From Bacteroidales bacterium UBA1374 (lineage in GTDB: Bacteria; Bacteroidota; Bacteroidia; Bacteroidales; UBA932), in contig DBRG01000018.1 of NCBI GenBank assembly GCA_002305545.1, positions 21,950 through 85,476 on the forward strand: 63,527 nucleotides of DNA, read 5' to 3'. The position numbers and the translations under genes were made by a program. This document shows, in pieces, positions 1 through 7,737 of the stretch. How positions within the stretch are numbered: position 1 is the first letter of the stretch; each line of letters begins with the position of its first letter. The notes beneath the pieces are model-generated. The model was not told the DNA's origin and did not search any database. It saw nothing but the letters and a program-made list of their open reading frames with translations.

Positions 1-131
1 GCAGGATCCTGGCCAACCACTATGGCTGCCAAATGAGGCCTCCTGCCACACTCGCCTATCCATCTGGCCACTTCTTTTGCTATGTCTTTTTTCATGGCTT
101 CCGCAGCCGATTTTCCATCCAGCAATATCAT
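1..131 (-). CDS. folD: FolD, methylenetetrahydrofolate dehydrogenase/cyclohydrolase, N-terminal fragment
   Basis: Only the first 43 codons lie in the window; the gene runs off the left edge on the minus strand. The peptide begins MILLDGKSAAEAMKKDI and continues to RPHLAAIVVGQDP, which is the N-terminal signature of bifunctional FolD (5,10-methylene-THF dehydrogenase and cyclohydrolase, one-carbon metabolism, cytoplasm). Its ATG overlaps the ffh stop codon by one base (TAATG), so the two are very likely translationally coupled. Catalytic residues further in cannot be checked. Confidence 0.85.
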   Translation of the reverse strand, partial: MILLDGKSAAEAMKKDIAKEVARWIGECGRRPHLAAIVVGQDP

Positions 132-1465
132 TACCTTATCCCTCCTTTTCTTAAAGCATTTGCCATGGAAGCTCCTCCTCCGGTTCCAATTTTTTTCATC
201 ATCTTCCTTGTATCGTCAAATTGTTTGATCAAATGATTCACCTGCGTTATGGATGTTCCGCTCCCTGCTGCTATACGCTTACGCCTGCTTCCATTAAGAA
301 GGGACGGATTGTCCCGTTCTTCGGGTGTCATGGAAGCTATTATCGCTTCAATCCCCTTGAAAGCATCGTTATCGATATCTGCATCCTTTATTCCCTTGGA
401 TACTCCGGGAATCATGGCCGCCAGGTCCTTTATGTTGCCCATTTTTTTGACTTGACTGATCTGAGACAAAAAATCATTAAAATTAAAACTGTCCTGTGCC
501 AGTTTTTTTCTGAGCTTTTTGCTTTCTTCCTCGTCAAATTGTTCCTGTGCTTTTTCCACAAGGCTTACTATATCCCCCATGCCCAGTATACGGTCTGCTA
601 TACGTGCCGGATAAAACACATCCAGGGCCTCCATTTTCTCACCTGTGCTCACAAATTTTATAGGCTTGCTCACGACAGCACGTATCGACAGGGCAGCCCC
701 TCCACGTGTATCCCCGTCCAGTTTGGTAAGGACAACCCCGTCAAAATTTAGTTGGTCATGGAAGGCACGGGCCGTTTCTACCGCATCCTGGCCAGTCATG
801 GCATCCACTACAAATAAAGTTTCAGATGGATTAAGTGCTTTTTTTATGGCTGTAATCTCCTGCATCATGGCCTGATCTATGGCAAGACGTCCGGCCGTAT
901 CGACAATGACTACTCCGTATCCTTCTTTTTTTGCTTTGTCCCTGGCATTAATCGAGATCTGAACCGGGTCCATGCTGCCCGCTTCCATATAAACATCGGT
1001 TCCTACCTGTTGCCCCAGAATTTTTAATTGTTCCATGGCAGCCGGGCGGTACACGTCTGCCGCGACAAGCAGTGGCCGCATCCCTTTTTTCTTCTTTAAA
1101 TGCAAGGCCAGTTTTGCCGAGAAAGTGGTTTTCCCTGAGCCCTGTAATCCTGAAATCAGAACAATGCCCGGATTTCCTTTGACATTGATTCCGGCGGCAT
1201 CTCCTCCCATCAGGTCCACGAGCCGATCATGGACGATCTTGGTCATCATTTGCCCAGGTCGCACCGATTTCAGCACATCCTGGCCCATGGCCATTTCCTT
1301 AACCTGATCACAAAAGTTCTTGGCCACCTTATAGCTTACGTCGGCATCAAGCAAAGCCCTCCGAACATCCTTGAGGGTTTCGGCCACGTTGATTTCTGTG
1401 ATCTTTCCTTCTCCCTTAAGCAATTTGAACGATCGTTCCAGTCTTTCTGTCAGGTTTTCAAACAT
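131..1465 (-). CDS. ffh: Signal recognition particle protein Ffh (SRP54)
   Basis: A 444-residue GTPase that binds the SRP RNA and signal peptides of nascent membrane proteins and docks with FtsY. The N domain covers about residues 1-90. The G domain shows the P-loop GLQGSGKTT (106-114), DVYRPAA, DTAGR and TKLDGD. The methionine-rich M domain occupies the C-terminal third and contains the RNA-binding motif SRRKRIAAGSG. The length is normal for bacterial Ffh. It starts 2 bp after the Sua5/YciO stop and overlaps folD by one base, so it sits mid-operon in a lysA-yciO-ffh-folD series. Confidence 0.97.
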   Translation of the reverse strand: MFENLTERLERSFKLLKGEGKITEINVAETLKDVRRALLDADVSYKVAKNFCDQVKEMAMGQDVLKSVRPGQMMTKIVHDRLVDLMGGDAAGINVKGNPGIVLISGLQGSGKTTFSAKLALHLKKKKGMRPLLVAADVYRPAAMEQLKILGQQVGTDVYMEAGSMDPVQISINARDKAKKEGYGVVIVDTAGRLAIDQAMMQEITAIKKALNPSETLFVVDAMTGQDAVETARAFHDQLNFDGVVLTKLDGDTRGGAALSIRAVVSKPIKFVSTGEKMEALDVFYPARIADRILGMGDIVSLVEKAQEQFDEEESKKLRKKLAQDSFNFNDFLSQISQVKKMGNIKDLAAMIPGVSKGIKDADIDNDAFKGIEAIIASMTPEERDNPSLLNGSRRKRIAAGSGTSITQVNHLIKQFDDTRKMMKKIGTGGGASMANALRKGGIR

Positions 1466-1467
1466 AT

Positions 1468-2085
1468 CTATCTGTCAAGTAATGGTTTGGGTCCTTCCCT
1501 GATGACCAGGGGTTCGGGACCTGTACAGTCAATAATTGCCGAAGGGTCCTGCCCTCCCGGCCCCCCGTCTATCACGATATCCACCAGCTCTCCGAACCTT
1601 TCATTAATCAAGCCGGGGTCGTTGGAATACCCGGGTTCTGTTTCATCCCAGGGCAAAGAAGTTGATATTATGGGAACTCCCAGTTCCCTAAGGATTACCT
1701 GCAATATCGGGTTATCGGGAACCCTGATGCCAACGGTTTGTTTTTTCCCTTTAAACAACTTTGGCACCTGGCTATTTCCCTGGAGCAGGAAGGTAAATGG
1801 TCCAGGCAGGTTTTTCTTGATAAGCCGGAAAACGGCGTTCCCCAACGGCCGGCAATAGTTTGATACCTGAGACAGGTCATAGCACAGGAAAGACAAACGT
1901 GTGGAAGGTGTGTAATAGCCTTTGATCCTTTCCATGCGGGGAACACTGGCTAAATGCTCTATGGAACATCCCATGCCGTATACGCTGTCGGTGGGATAAA
2001 TCACGATACCTCCCTTTTGCAGGGTAGCAACCGTCATCTGCACCAGGCGGTCCTGCGGATTATCGGGATATATCTTGATATACAT
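1468..2085 (-). CDS. Sua5/YciO/YrdC-family protein (threonylcarbamoyl-AMP synthase-like)
   Basis: A 205-residue protein with the YrdC fold. The family either makes threonylcarbamoyl-AMP for tRNA t6A37 (TsaC/Sua5) or, in the YciO branch, has a less certain role. The text IVIYPTDSVYGMGCSIE near residue 28 is the family start, and VGIRVPDNP followed by IISTSLPWDE is the later nucleotide-binding part. The region after ERIKGYYTPSTRLSFLC resembles YciO more than TsaC. It lies 8 bp after lysA and 2 bp before ffh. Whether it is the organism's t6A enzyme cannot be decided here. Confidence 0.85.
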   Translation of the reverse strand: MYIKIYPDNPQDRLVQMTVATLQKGGIVIYPTDSVYGMGCSIEHLASVPRMERIKGYYTPSTRLSFLCYDLSQVSNYCRPLGNAVFRLIKKNLPGPFTFLLQGNSQVPKLFKGKKQTVGIRVPDNPILQVILRELGVPIISTSLPWDETEPGYSNDPGLINERFGELVDIVIDGGPGGQDPSAIIDCTGPEPLVIREGPKPLLDR

Positions 2086-2093
2086 ATCAGGTA

Positions 2094-3251
2094 TTAAAGC
2101 TCAGGGGAGTAATAAGCCGGGGCAAGTTCCCGCTGGTTGTAGCGCATACCCATAACCTGACCGTAAGCACCTGCAGAACATATAGCTATAAGATCCCCAC
2201 GAGCGGTCTCGGGTAATTTGACGGCAAGTCCAAAACGGTCTGCCGACTCGCATACAGGACCTACGACATCGTAAACTTCTTTTTTTTGTGAAGCCGTGGT
2301 GATGTTGTAAATGGCATGGCTGGCTCCATAAAGTGCAGGCCTTATCAGATCATTCATGCCTGCATCCAGAATTGCGAACTTTTTACCCTTGCCGGTTTTC
2401 ACATACAAAACCCTGGATATGAGATATCCGGATTGAGCGACCAATGCTCTTCCCGGTTCAAAGTGGATTTTTTGCCCCTTCCTTGCCTCAAGTTTACCGT
2501 GTACGGTCTGAAAAAAAGATTCAAACGGGCTGAATGGATTTTCAAACGGGTCATTGTAATCAACAGCAATCCCCCCTCCCAGATTGATATGTTCCAGCCT
2601 GATATCCCGTTCTTCAAACCAACGTTGATAGCCATTCACCTTGTAACATAATTTCTCAAAAACCTTCAGATCCTCAATCTGGGATCCTATGTGAAAATGA
2701 AGCCCTATGAGCTTTAGATTATTGCAGGCGGCTATCACCTGAAGCACCTCATCCAGCATCCATTCGCTGATCCCGAATTTATCCCTGGACCGTCCTGTTG
2801 TAATATGCTTGTTGGTATGGGCATCTATGTTTGGATTAAGCCGGAGAGAAATCCGAGCTGTCTTGCCCATCTGCGATGCCAGGTCGTTGATGATCCGTAT
2901 CTCGGGGATGGATTCACAATTAAAACAGAATATTCCGCCCTGCAAAGCCGTGCGGATCTCTTTGTCGGATTTTCCGACACCCGCGTAAACAATCGTGTCG
3001 GGGTCAAATCCCATATCCAAAGCCAGCTGTACTTCGTTACCACTGACACAGTCAGCCCCCAGTCCGGAGCGGTGTATCATCTCCAGAATGCGCGGATTGG
3101 CATTGGCTTTCATGGCAAAATGAGCCTGATAGCCGTATTTTCTCAGGTATTTGGAATATAAACGAAGGGTTTGGTCCAGGATATCCAGATCGTAAAAATA
3201 AAAAGGCGTTTCAAGACGCTTAAAGGCATTGACAAAACGAGAGAGTTGCAT
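2094..3251 (-). CDS. lysA: Diaminopimelate decarboxylase LysA
   Basis: A 385-residue PLP enzyme (alanine-racemase-fold type III) that decarboxylates meso-diaminopimelate to lysine. The PLP lysine lies in HFAMKANANP near residue 48. Other family landmarks are GLHFHIGSQI, HINLGGG, FEPGRALV, DAGMNDLIRPALY, GPVCESADRFG and the late Tyr in SAGAYGQVM. The overall text closely resembles Bacteroides LysA, including the short length. Carboxynorspermidine decarboxylase is a relative and an alternative, but DLIRPALY and the close resemblance favour LysA. It heads the minus-strand operon and is divergent from the deoxyhypusine-synthase-like gene. Confidence 0.9.
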   Translation of the reverse strand: MQLSRFVNAFKRLETPFYFYDLDILDQTLRLYSKYLRKYGYQAHFAMKANANPRILEMIHRSGLGADCVSGNEVQLALDMGFDPDTIVYAGVGKSDKEIRTALQGGIFCFNCESIPEIRIINDLASQMGKTARISLRLNPNIDAHTNKHITTGRSRDKFGISEWMLDEVLQVIAACNNLKLIGLHFHIGSQIEDLKVFEKLCYKVNGYQRWFEERDIRLEHINLGGGIAVDYNDPFENPFSPFESFFQTVHGKLEARKGQKIHFEPGRALVAQSGYLISRVLYVKTGKGKKFAILDAGMNDLIRPALYGASHAIYNITTASQKKEVYDVVGPVCESADRFGLAVKLPETARGDLIAICSAGAYGQVMGMRYNQRELAPAYYSPEL

Positions 3252-3275
3252 TATGATTTAAGCTGAAATATCCGG

Positions 3276-3283
3276 CAAAATTA
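3276..3283 (-). promoter_or_regulatory. Candidate -7 element of the lysA promoter
   Basis: On the minus strand this reads TAATTTTG, matching the Bacteroidota -7 consensus TAnnTTTG. It lies 25 bp upstream of the lysA ATG. No good -33 TTTG was found at the expected distance, so the call rests on the -7 box and position only. Confidence 0.4.
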
Positions 3284-3305
3284 ACATTTTTTTGAATAAA
3301 AGCCT

Positions 3306-3313
3306 TACCTTTG
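3306..3313 (+). promoter_or_regulatory. -7 element upstream of the deoxyhypusine-synthase-like gene
   Basis: TACCTTTG matches TAnnTTTG exactly and sits 24 bp before the ATG at 3337. An in-frame start at 3292 would place this promoter inside the coding region, which is why the downstream ATG was chosen. The only TTTG upstream is 11 bp away, too close for a standard -33. Confidence 0.55.
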
Positions 3314-3336
3314 CCCTGTTATATAAACACACTATT

Positions 3337-4371
3337 ATGAGCGCAAAGAAAAAAGACCTCCTGAGGGACGAAATCAGACACATCGACATCACAAAGATCG
3401 ATGCAGCCTGCATCATAGATTCGATGAGGGATATGTCTTTTTCATCCAGGGACACGGCCCGTGCTGCCGACATCCTGCAAATGATGATCCAACAGAAGGA
3501 TTGTACTAACTGGCTGACGCTGGCCGGCAGTTCCAGTGCCGGGGGATGCATGCAGGTATACGTAGATATGGTCCGCTTCAACATGATTGACTGCATCGTG
3601 TCTACAGGAGCATCAATCATAGACATGGATTTCTTTGAGGCACTTGGTTTCAAACACTATAAAGGCACCCCTTTTGTTGACGACGGCATGTTGCGCAGCC
3701 TCTATATTGACCGCATATACGACACCTATATAGATGAGGAGGAACTTCAACACTGCGATGCAACCATTAAGAATATCGCAGACAGCCTGGATCCCAGGCC
3801 TTATTCCTCACGCGAATTTCTCTGGGAAACCGGTAAATGGCTCACAAAAAACGCTGTAAAAAAGAATTCCCTGCTGCAGACCTGCTACGAACATAAGGTA
3901 CCCGTTTTTGTACCTGCCTTTTCTGACTGCAGCGCCGGCTTTGGACTGGTCATGCACCAGCTGGAACGCATCAAAGAAGGCAAACCTTATGTCACGATAG
4001 ATTCAGTTGCCGATTTCCGGGAATTGACCCAGATCAAGATCGAGGCAAAGACCAGCGGTCTGTTCATGGTCGGGGGAGGTGTTCCCAAAAATTTTGCCCA
4101 GGACACCGTAGTCTGTGCCGAGTGCCAGGGATTAGAAGTGCCCATGCACCAGTACGCCGTACAGATCACCGTGGCCGATGTGCGTGACGGGGCCTGTTCA
4201 AGTTCTACCCTCAAGGAAGCTTCTTCCTGGGGAAAGGTAAGCACCGTTCACGAACAAATGGTATACGCCGAGGCCACGACCGTTGTACCCCTGATCGTGG
4301 CTTATGCTTACCACAAAGGTGACTGGAAAAAAAGGAAACAATACAGTTGGGCAGGGCTTTTTGAAAAATAG
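3337..4371 (+). CDS. Deoxyhypusine synthase family protein
   Basis: A 344-residue protein of the deoxyhypusine synthase (DHS) fold, which uses NAD to move an aminobutyl group from spermidine to an acceptor. Visible family features are LTLAGSSSAGG, IVSTGASIIDMD, PVFVPAFSDCSAGF, FMVGGGVPKN and the catalytic-lysine motif SSWGKVS (Lys300), followed by VYAEATTVVPLIVAYAY as in eukaryotic DHS. Bacteria lack eIF5A, the eukaryotic acceptor, so the substrate here is unknown. A polyamine acceptor (homospermidine-synthase-like activity) is a reasonable guess. It is monocistronic, ends in a strong terminator and is divergent from lysA. Confidence 0.88.
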   Translation: MSAKKKDLLRDEIRHIDITKIDAACIIDSMRDMSFSSRDTARAADILQMMIQQKDCTNWLTLAGSSSAGGCMQVYVDMVRFNMIDCIVSTGASIIDMDFFEALGFKHYKGTPFVDDGMLRSLYIDRIYDTYIDEEELQHCDATIKNIADSLDPRPYSSREFLWETGKWLTKNAVKKNSLLQTCYEHKVPVFVPAFSDCSAGFGLVMHQLERIKEGKPYVTIDSVADFRELTQIKIEAKTSGLFMVGGGVPKNFAQDTVVCAECQGLEVPMHQYAVQITVADVRDGACSSSTLKEASSWGKVSTVHEQMVYAEATTVVPLIVAYAYHKGDWKKRKQYSWAGLFEK

Positions 4372-4415
4372 GTATTTAACCGGTGAATGTTTCTGCCCGG
4401 TGAACAGTAAAATAT

Positions 4416-4452
4416 AACGGCGGATGCGCTGCAGCACATCCGCCGTTTTTTC
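4416..4452 (+). terminator. Rho-independent terminator after the DHS-like gene
   Basis: Perfect 11-bp arms AACGGCGGATG (4416-4426) and CATCCGCCGTT (4437-4447) with a 10-nt loop, followed by a run of T. The leading A bases mean it may also stop minus-strand transcription from the small peptide genes at 4481-4868. Confidence 0.9.
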
Positions 4453-4480
4453 TATAGGTTTTGCTCTTTTCTTAAACTTC

Positions 4481-4624
4481 CTAGTAAGAATTTACCAGAG
4501 CAATGATTCCCTGAATCACGGCAACGAGTATTGCACCAACTCCAAGAAATGCAAAAATGAATCCGGATTCAAAATTCAGAAGCCCTTGCCACATATCGTT
4601 GAGAATTGTCATAAATACGTCCAT
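4481..4624 (-). CDS. Small hydrophobic peptide, 47 aa
   Basis: This minus-strand ORF runs from an ATG to a TAG and encodes MDVFMTILNDMWQGLLNFES followed by one membrane-spanning segment (about residues 22-44, rich in I, L, V, A, G and F) and a short polar end. I do not recognise the family. It follows a second small membrane-peptide gene on the same strand, and both lie downstream of a consensus promoter at 4915-4945. A perfect 14-bp palindrome, TTAATTCGAATTAA (4626-4639), sits directly before its start. The plus-strand frame over the same DNA gives an unconvincing polar peptide. Function unknown; type I toxin-like peptides and small membrane-complex subunits are both possible. Confidence 0.55.
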   Translation of the reverse strand: MDVFMTILNDMWQGLLNFESGFIFAFLGVGAILVAVIQGIIALVNSY

Positions 4625-4733
4625 CTTAATTCGAATTAAATGTTAATCTTTTTGCCTACTCTTAAGGATTTTCAGCGACTCCCCCTACTCTGTTGCGGAT
4701 TTTCGGGTAACTCCTAAAAAAAATCCAGTACTA

Positions 4734-4868
4734 TTAAGATTCATCCGGGAAAATAAAACCGATTATGAAGGGGATAATAGCGCCCAGAATTAATAGGATT
4801 ACAGCCAGGATCCCGTTTGAGTTGGGGTCATGAATCAGGCCTTTCAGCATTTCAATTAAATCTACCAT
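4734..4868 (-). CDS. Small hydrophobic peptide, 44 aa
   Basis: It encodes MVDLIEMLKGLIHDPNSNG followed by a hydrophobic stretch of about 22 residues (ILAVILLILGAIIPFIIGF) and the end IFPDES. This is an amphipathic N-terminus, one membrane segment and an acidic tail. The start is about 46 bp downstream of a -33/-7 promoter with exact spacing, which is the main support for it being a real gene. It is the first of two such peptides in tandem. No family is recognised. Confidence 0.6.
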   Translation of the reverse strand: MVDLIEMLKGLIHDPNSNGILAVILLILGAIIPFIIGFIFPDES

Positions 4869-4914
4869 GGTGTTTATTATTAGTTTAATGGTTAATAAAT
4901 TCAATGAACCGGGA

Positions 4915-4945
4915 CAAAGTTATAAATCTTTTTTTAACTACCAAA
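4915..4945 (-). promoter_or_regulatory. Consensus Bacteroidota promoter for the small membrane-peptide genes
   Basis: On the minus strand TTTG (4945-4942) is followed by exactly 19 bases and then TAACTTTG (4922-4915), a full match to TTTG-N19-TAnnTTTG. Transcription would start near 4908, about 40 nt before the 44-aa peptide's ATG. It lies just beyond the end of the DUF4301 gene, so it gives the small genes their own transcript. Confidence 0.8.
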
Positions 4946-4955
4946 CACAATAACA

Positions 4956-6416
4956 TCAATTATTGTGTACATTTCGCAGCAAATCCGTAACAGTTTTAAC
5001 CGGGTTGAAGGTACTCAGGGGTACTTCCACAAAGGCCGTATTCCACCGGCTCATGCCTCCGTTCCAGAGTCCCGGCAGTTCCAGCGCTTTCAGTTCCCTG
5101 CCCAGGAAACTCTTCTGAGATATGAAACCGGTGTCTTCATCCCGGAATTCTGAAAGTTTGTATGTGGTTCCGTCATAAGCTTTAAAAGAGCAAATGATAT
5201 CTACCGGATTAAAATGCGTGGAAGCATATCGTTTGCCCTGCAATTGAACACCCTCCAGTATCTGAAGCGAACCGCTCCCGTCACGGTCCATAACACGGAA
5301 CGGACCTCCGCCCGGTTCCCCCGTGACAGGTACCATCCCACATACGCGTACAGGTCTGTTCAGCTTTGAGAACAGATAGGAACGGAATTCTTCGCCTTCC
5401 ATGGAAGGATGTGTAATGCCGAAGGTACTTTCCAGAAACCCGGCAATTTCTTTCATACAGATCGGATCTGCGTGGTTTTTCAGTTCACCTATATATTTAT
5501 ATACCTTCCTTCGGCAGCTCAACAGGTAGCCGGCCAGAACTTTTCTCCAGTGTATAACAGGGCCCAGCGCTGTTTGAGGAACTACGTTGTCAATGTTGCG
5601 TATGATCACCATGTCCTCTTCCAGTGCATTCAGATTATCAAGAAGCGCTCCATGGCCTCCAGGGCGGAAAACCAGCGATCCGCCCTGGTCACGGAACGGG
5701 CGGTTGTCCATGTCGGCGGCCAGTGTGTCGGTAGACGGACTCTGGGTGGAAAAACCAACAATAAAGCTGGTTTTAAACAGTTCCTCATATTTTTTTAGCA
5801 CCTTCTCCAACAGGTTGCTAAACAAATCCAGGTGTTCTTCGGAAACCGTAAAATGAAGCCTTACCGTCCCGTCAGGCTGGGCCGAGGTCAGGGCCGCTTC
5901 CACCAGGTGTTCTTCAAACGGACTCCTTGGTCCATCTGAATATTTGTGAAAAGGAATCAATCCTTTGGGCAAAGAAGCATAATTGAGACCACCGCGGTCC
6001 AGGATAAGCGAGAGAATTCCGTAACGATCCTTCGGATCAAATCCCTTGAGGCCTGAAAGCATGGGATAAAAAGCAAATTCCGGGAGTCTTTTGAAAAAAT
6101 CGTTCAATTGTTCAGGTAATAGAGCATTCCTGTCCTTTTCCAGAAGGTCCCTTGCCTCGAATAGATCCTTGAACATGCGGCTGGCCGCGCCGGAAGCCGG
6201 AACAAATTTAATCCGGGATCCATTCCACTCGTCGTACCTTTTGATCAGGTCTTCCTGCTGTTGCGCGTCCAATTGTACAATCCCGTTTCCCGGGACGGCA
6301 GGTCCGGCTATGTCAAGAGGAGGAAAACCAGTGGAAAAAAATCTGAGATGGGCTTCTATATTTTTAAGCGTCTGCCCCTTACGCTCAATTGTCAGAAGGT
6401 CTTCTTTGGTAAACAT
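4956..6416 (-). CDS. DUF4301 family protein
   Basis: A 486-residue protein recognisable as DUF4301 by KFVPASGAASRMFK (about residues 70-83), GLIPFHKYSDGPRSPFEEHLVEA, HFTVSEEH, SLVFRPGGHGALLDNLN, IIRNIDNVVP and ASTHFNPVDIICSF. The glycine-rich start, the GHGALL segment and IDNVVP recall sugar nucleotidyltransferases, so a nucleotidyl- or sugar-phosphate-related activity is plausible but not shown. Start chosen at MFTKEDLLTIE, 11 codons inside the longest frame, because the extra N-terminus would deepen the overlap with pdxB. Even so it overlaps the pdxB 3' end by 25 bp, indicating coupled translation. Confidence 0.85.
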   Translation of the reverse strand: MFTKEDLLTIERKGQTLKNIEAHLRFFSTGFPPLDIAGPAVPGNGIVQLDAQQQEDLIKRYDEWNGSRIKFVPASGAASRMFKDLFEARDLLEKDRNALLPEQLNDFFKRLPEFAFYPMLSGLKGFDPKDRYGILSLILDRGGLNYASLPKGLIPFHKYSDGPRSPFEEHLVEAALTSAQPDGTVRLHFTVSEEHLDLFSNLLEKVLKKYEELFKTSFIVGFSTQSPSTDTLAADMDNRPFRDQGGSLVFRPGGHGALLDNLNALEEDMVIIRNIDNVVPQTALGPVIHWRKVLAGYLLSCRRKVYKYIGELKNHADPICMKEIAGFLESTFGITHPSMEGEEFRSYLFSKLNRPVRVCGMVPVTGEPGGGPFRVMDRDGSGSLQILEGVQLQGKRYASTHFNPVDIICSFKAYDGTTYKLSEFRDEDTGFISQKSFLGRELKALELPGLWNGGMSRWNTAFVEVPLSTFNPVKTVTDLLRNVHNN

Positions 6417-7444
6417 AAAGTGAGCTGGCTGTACTGTTCCTGGGTCCATTCTCTGCGGTAAACATAAGCGTTCCTGATTTGTTCAAATTGCTCAGGAGTT
6501 TTCCGCAACTGTTTATCTTGTTCAAAAATAGGAAAACATTGTGTAAAAAGCAAATCAGAAGGGACATAGCCAGCAGGAGGCAATGTTACGGAATAGTTTT
6601 GCAGGTCGTTCCATCCGAAATGACTAGCCATGGCGCGTACCACCTGTTCCGTTGCATTTCTTTTTCCCTCCAGTGAATATCCAGCTATATGTGGTGTGGC
6701 AATGTTGCACACCTCCAGGGTGGCCGGATTAATGTGCGGTTCTCCCTGCCAGACATCCAGAATGATCCCTCCCAGCTGCGGGGCTGCTTTGCGCAGGGCA
6801 TCCTCGTCTACCACATCGCCCCGCGAAGTATTGATAAAACAGGCACTTTGCTTCATAGATGAAAGAAAATGGCTCTGAACCATGTTTTGTGTCAGCGGGG
6901 TCAGTGGAACATGCATGGTTATGATATCGGACTGCTCAAGCAATAAGCCGAGATCGGAAAAACCTTCAGGTCCTTCGGCTTCTGCCCTGGGCGGGTCATT
7001 CAGAATGGTACGAATTCCCAGGCGGGACGCAAGGGCCGCCACCTTTTTGCCAATATTACCCACCCCCACAATTCCCAGAGTTTTACTTTTCAGTTCTTCT
7101 GCATTGTTTCCTGCCCATGCAACCAGAGCCGTGAAAACATATTGCATGACCGCACCGGAGTTGCACCCCGGGGCATTAGCCACAACAATGCCCGTCTTTG
7201 CACAATATTCCATATCAATGTGATCAGTCCCGATCGTCGGGCTTCCAATGAAAGAGATACGGCTGTCCTTTAAAAGACCGGCTGAACAGATTGTCCGCGT
7301 CCTGACAAGGAGTGCATCGGCCTTTTTAAGTACTTGATTATCTATAAGATGACCGGGAATTCGTGTGATGCGGGCATGTTTTTTGCTGATGCCTTCCAGG
7401 AAAGGCACCTGTTCGTCTGCGATAATATGAGGCTTAGCACCCAC
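6392..7444 (-). CDS. pdxB: Erythronate-4-phosphate dehydrogenase PdxB
   Basis: A 350-residue D-2-hydroxyacid dehydrogenase that oxidises 4-phosphoerythronate with NAD in pyridoxal 5'-phosphate synthesis. The Rossmann motif is GIVGVGNIGKKV. The catalytic triad is seen as Arg in NTSRGDVVDE, Glu in LDVWQGEPHI and His in ATPHIAGYS. The PdxB-type C-terminal extension is present. The start is a GTG at 7444 (GTG GGT GCT AAG), two bases after the DUF721 stop; a longer frame exists but would cover nearly half of that gene. It sits in a recF-DUF721-pdxB-DUF4301 string. Confidence 0.92.
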   Translation of the reverse strand: MGAKPHIIADEQVPFLEGISKKHARITRIPGHLIDNQVLKKADALLVRTRTICSAGLLKDSRISFIGSPTIGTDHIDMEYCAKTGIVVANAPGCNSGAVMQYVFTALVAWAGNNAEELKSKTLGIVGVGNIGKKVAALASRLGIRTILNDPPRAEAEGPEGFSDLGLLLEQSDIITMHVPLTPLTQNMVQSHFLSSMKQSACFINTSRGDVVDEDALRKAAPQLGGIILDVWQGEPHINPATLEVCNIATPHIAGYSLEGKRNATEQVVRAMASHFGWNDLQNYSVTLPPAGYVPSDLLFTQCFPIFEQDKQLRKTPEQFEQIRNAYVYRREWTQEQYSQLTLCLPKKTF

Positions 7445-7446
7445 AG

Positions 7447-7737
7447 TTAATGAATCACAATTTCGCGAACCACCGTCTTGTTTAGCAGTGCGTTTATCTT
7501 TCCTGCCAGGAAAACCTTCTGCATATCCAACTGGCAGCGAAGTACAGAAGACTTTACCCTGACAGTGTAAATGCCTTCCCGGAAGGAACGTTCTCCGCAT
7601 TCCCTGGCAACTGCCTCTCCAAGCAGTTCATTCCAGGCATGATGGATCCTGAGTATTTCCAGTCCAGCGGCCAATCCCGTTTCGTCCAGGGTTTGTTCAA
7701 GAATTTCATTTAAGGCTCTGGTCTGTTGTCTTTTCAT
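7447..7737 (-). CDS. DUF721 (DciA-like) family protein
   Basis: A 96-residue protein starting MKRQQTRALNEILEQTL, with the DUF721 pattern AWNELLGEAVARECGERSFREGIYTV and the hydrophobic end. DciA, the founding member, loads the replicative helicase DnaB in bacteria lacking DnaC, and short DUF721 proteins often sit beside recF or gyrase genes. The start lies inside the 3' end of recF (32-bp overlap), implying coupling. An in-frame ATG 18 bp further up is an alternative. Confidence 0.85.
   Translation of the reverse strand: MKRQQTRALNEILEQTLDETGLAAGLEILRIHHAWNELLGEAVARECGERSFREGIYTVRVKSSVLRCQLDMQKVFLAGKINALLNKTVVREIVIH

Noticed and set aside
2094..4371. lysA as carboxynorspermidine decarboxylase paired with the DHS-like gene
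   Set aside because: Attractive as a polyamine pair, but the enzyme closely resembles Bacteroides LysA (including DLIRPALY) and is divergently, not jointly, transcribed.
4424..4639. 71-codon plus-strand frame
   Set aside because: It crosses the DHS terminator and is Ser/Asn-rich; the opposite-strand 47-codon membrane peptide has a promoter and coherent composition.
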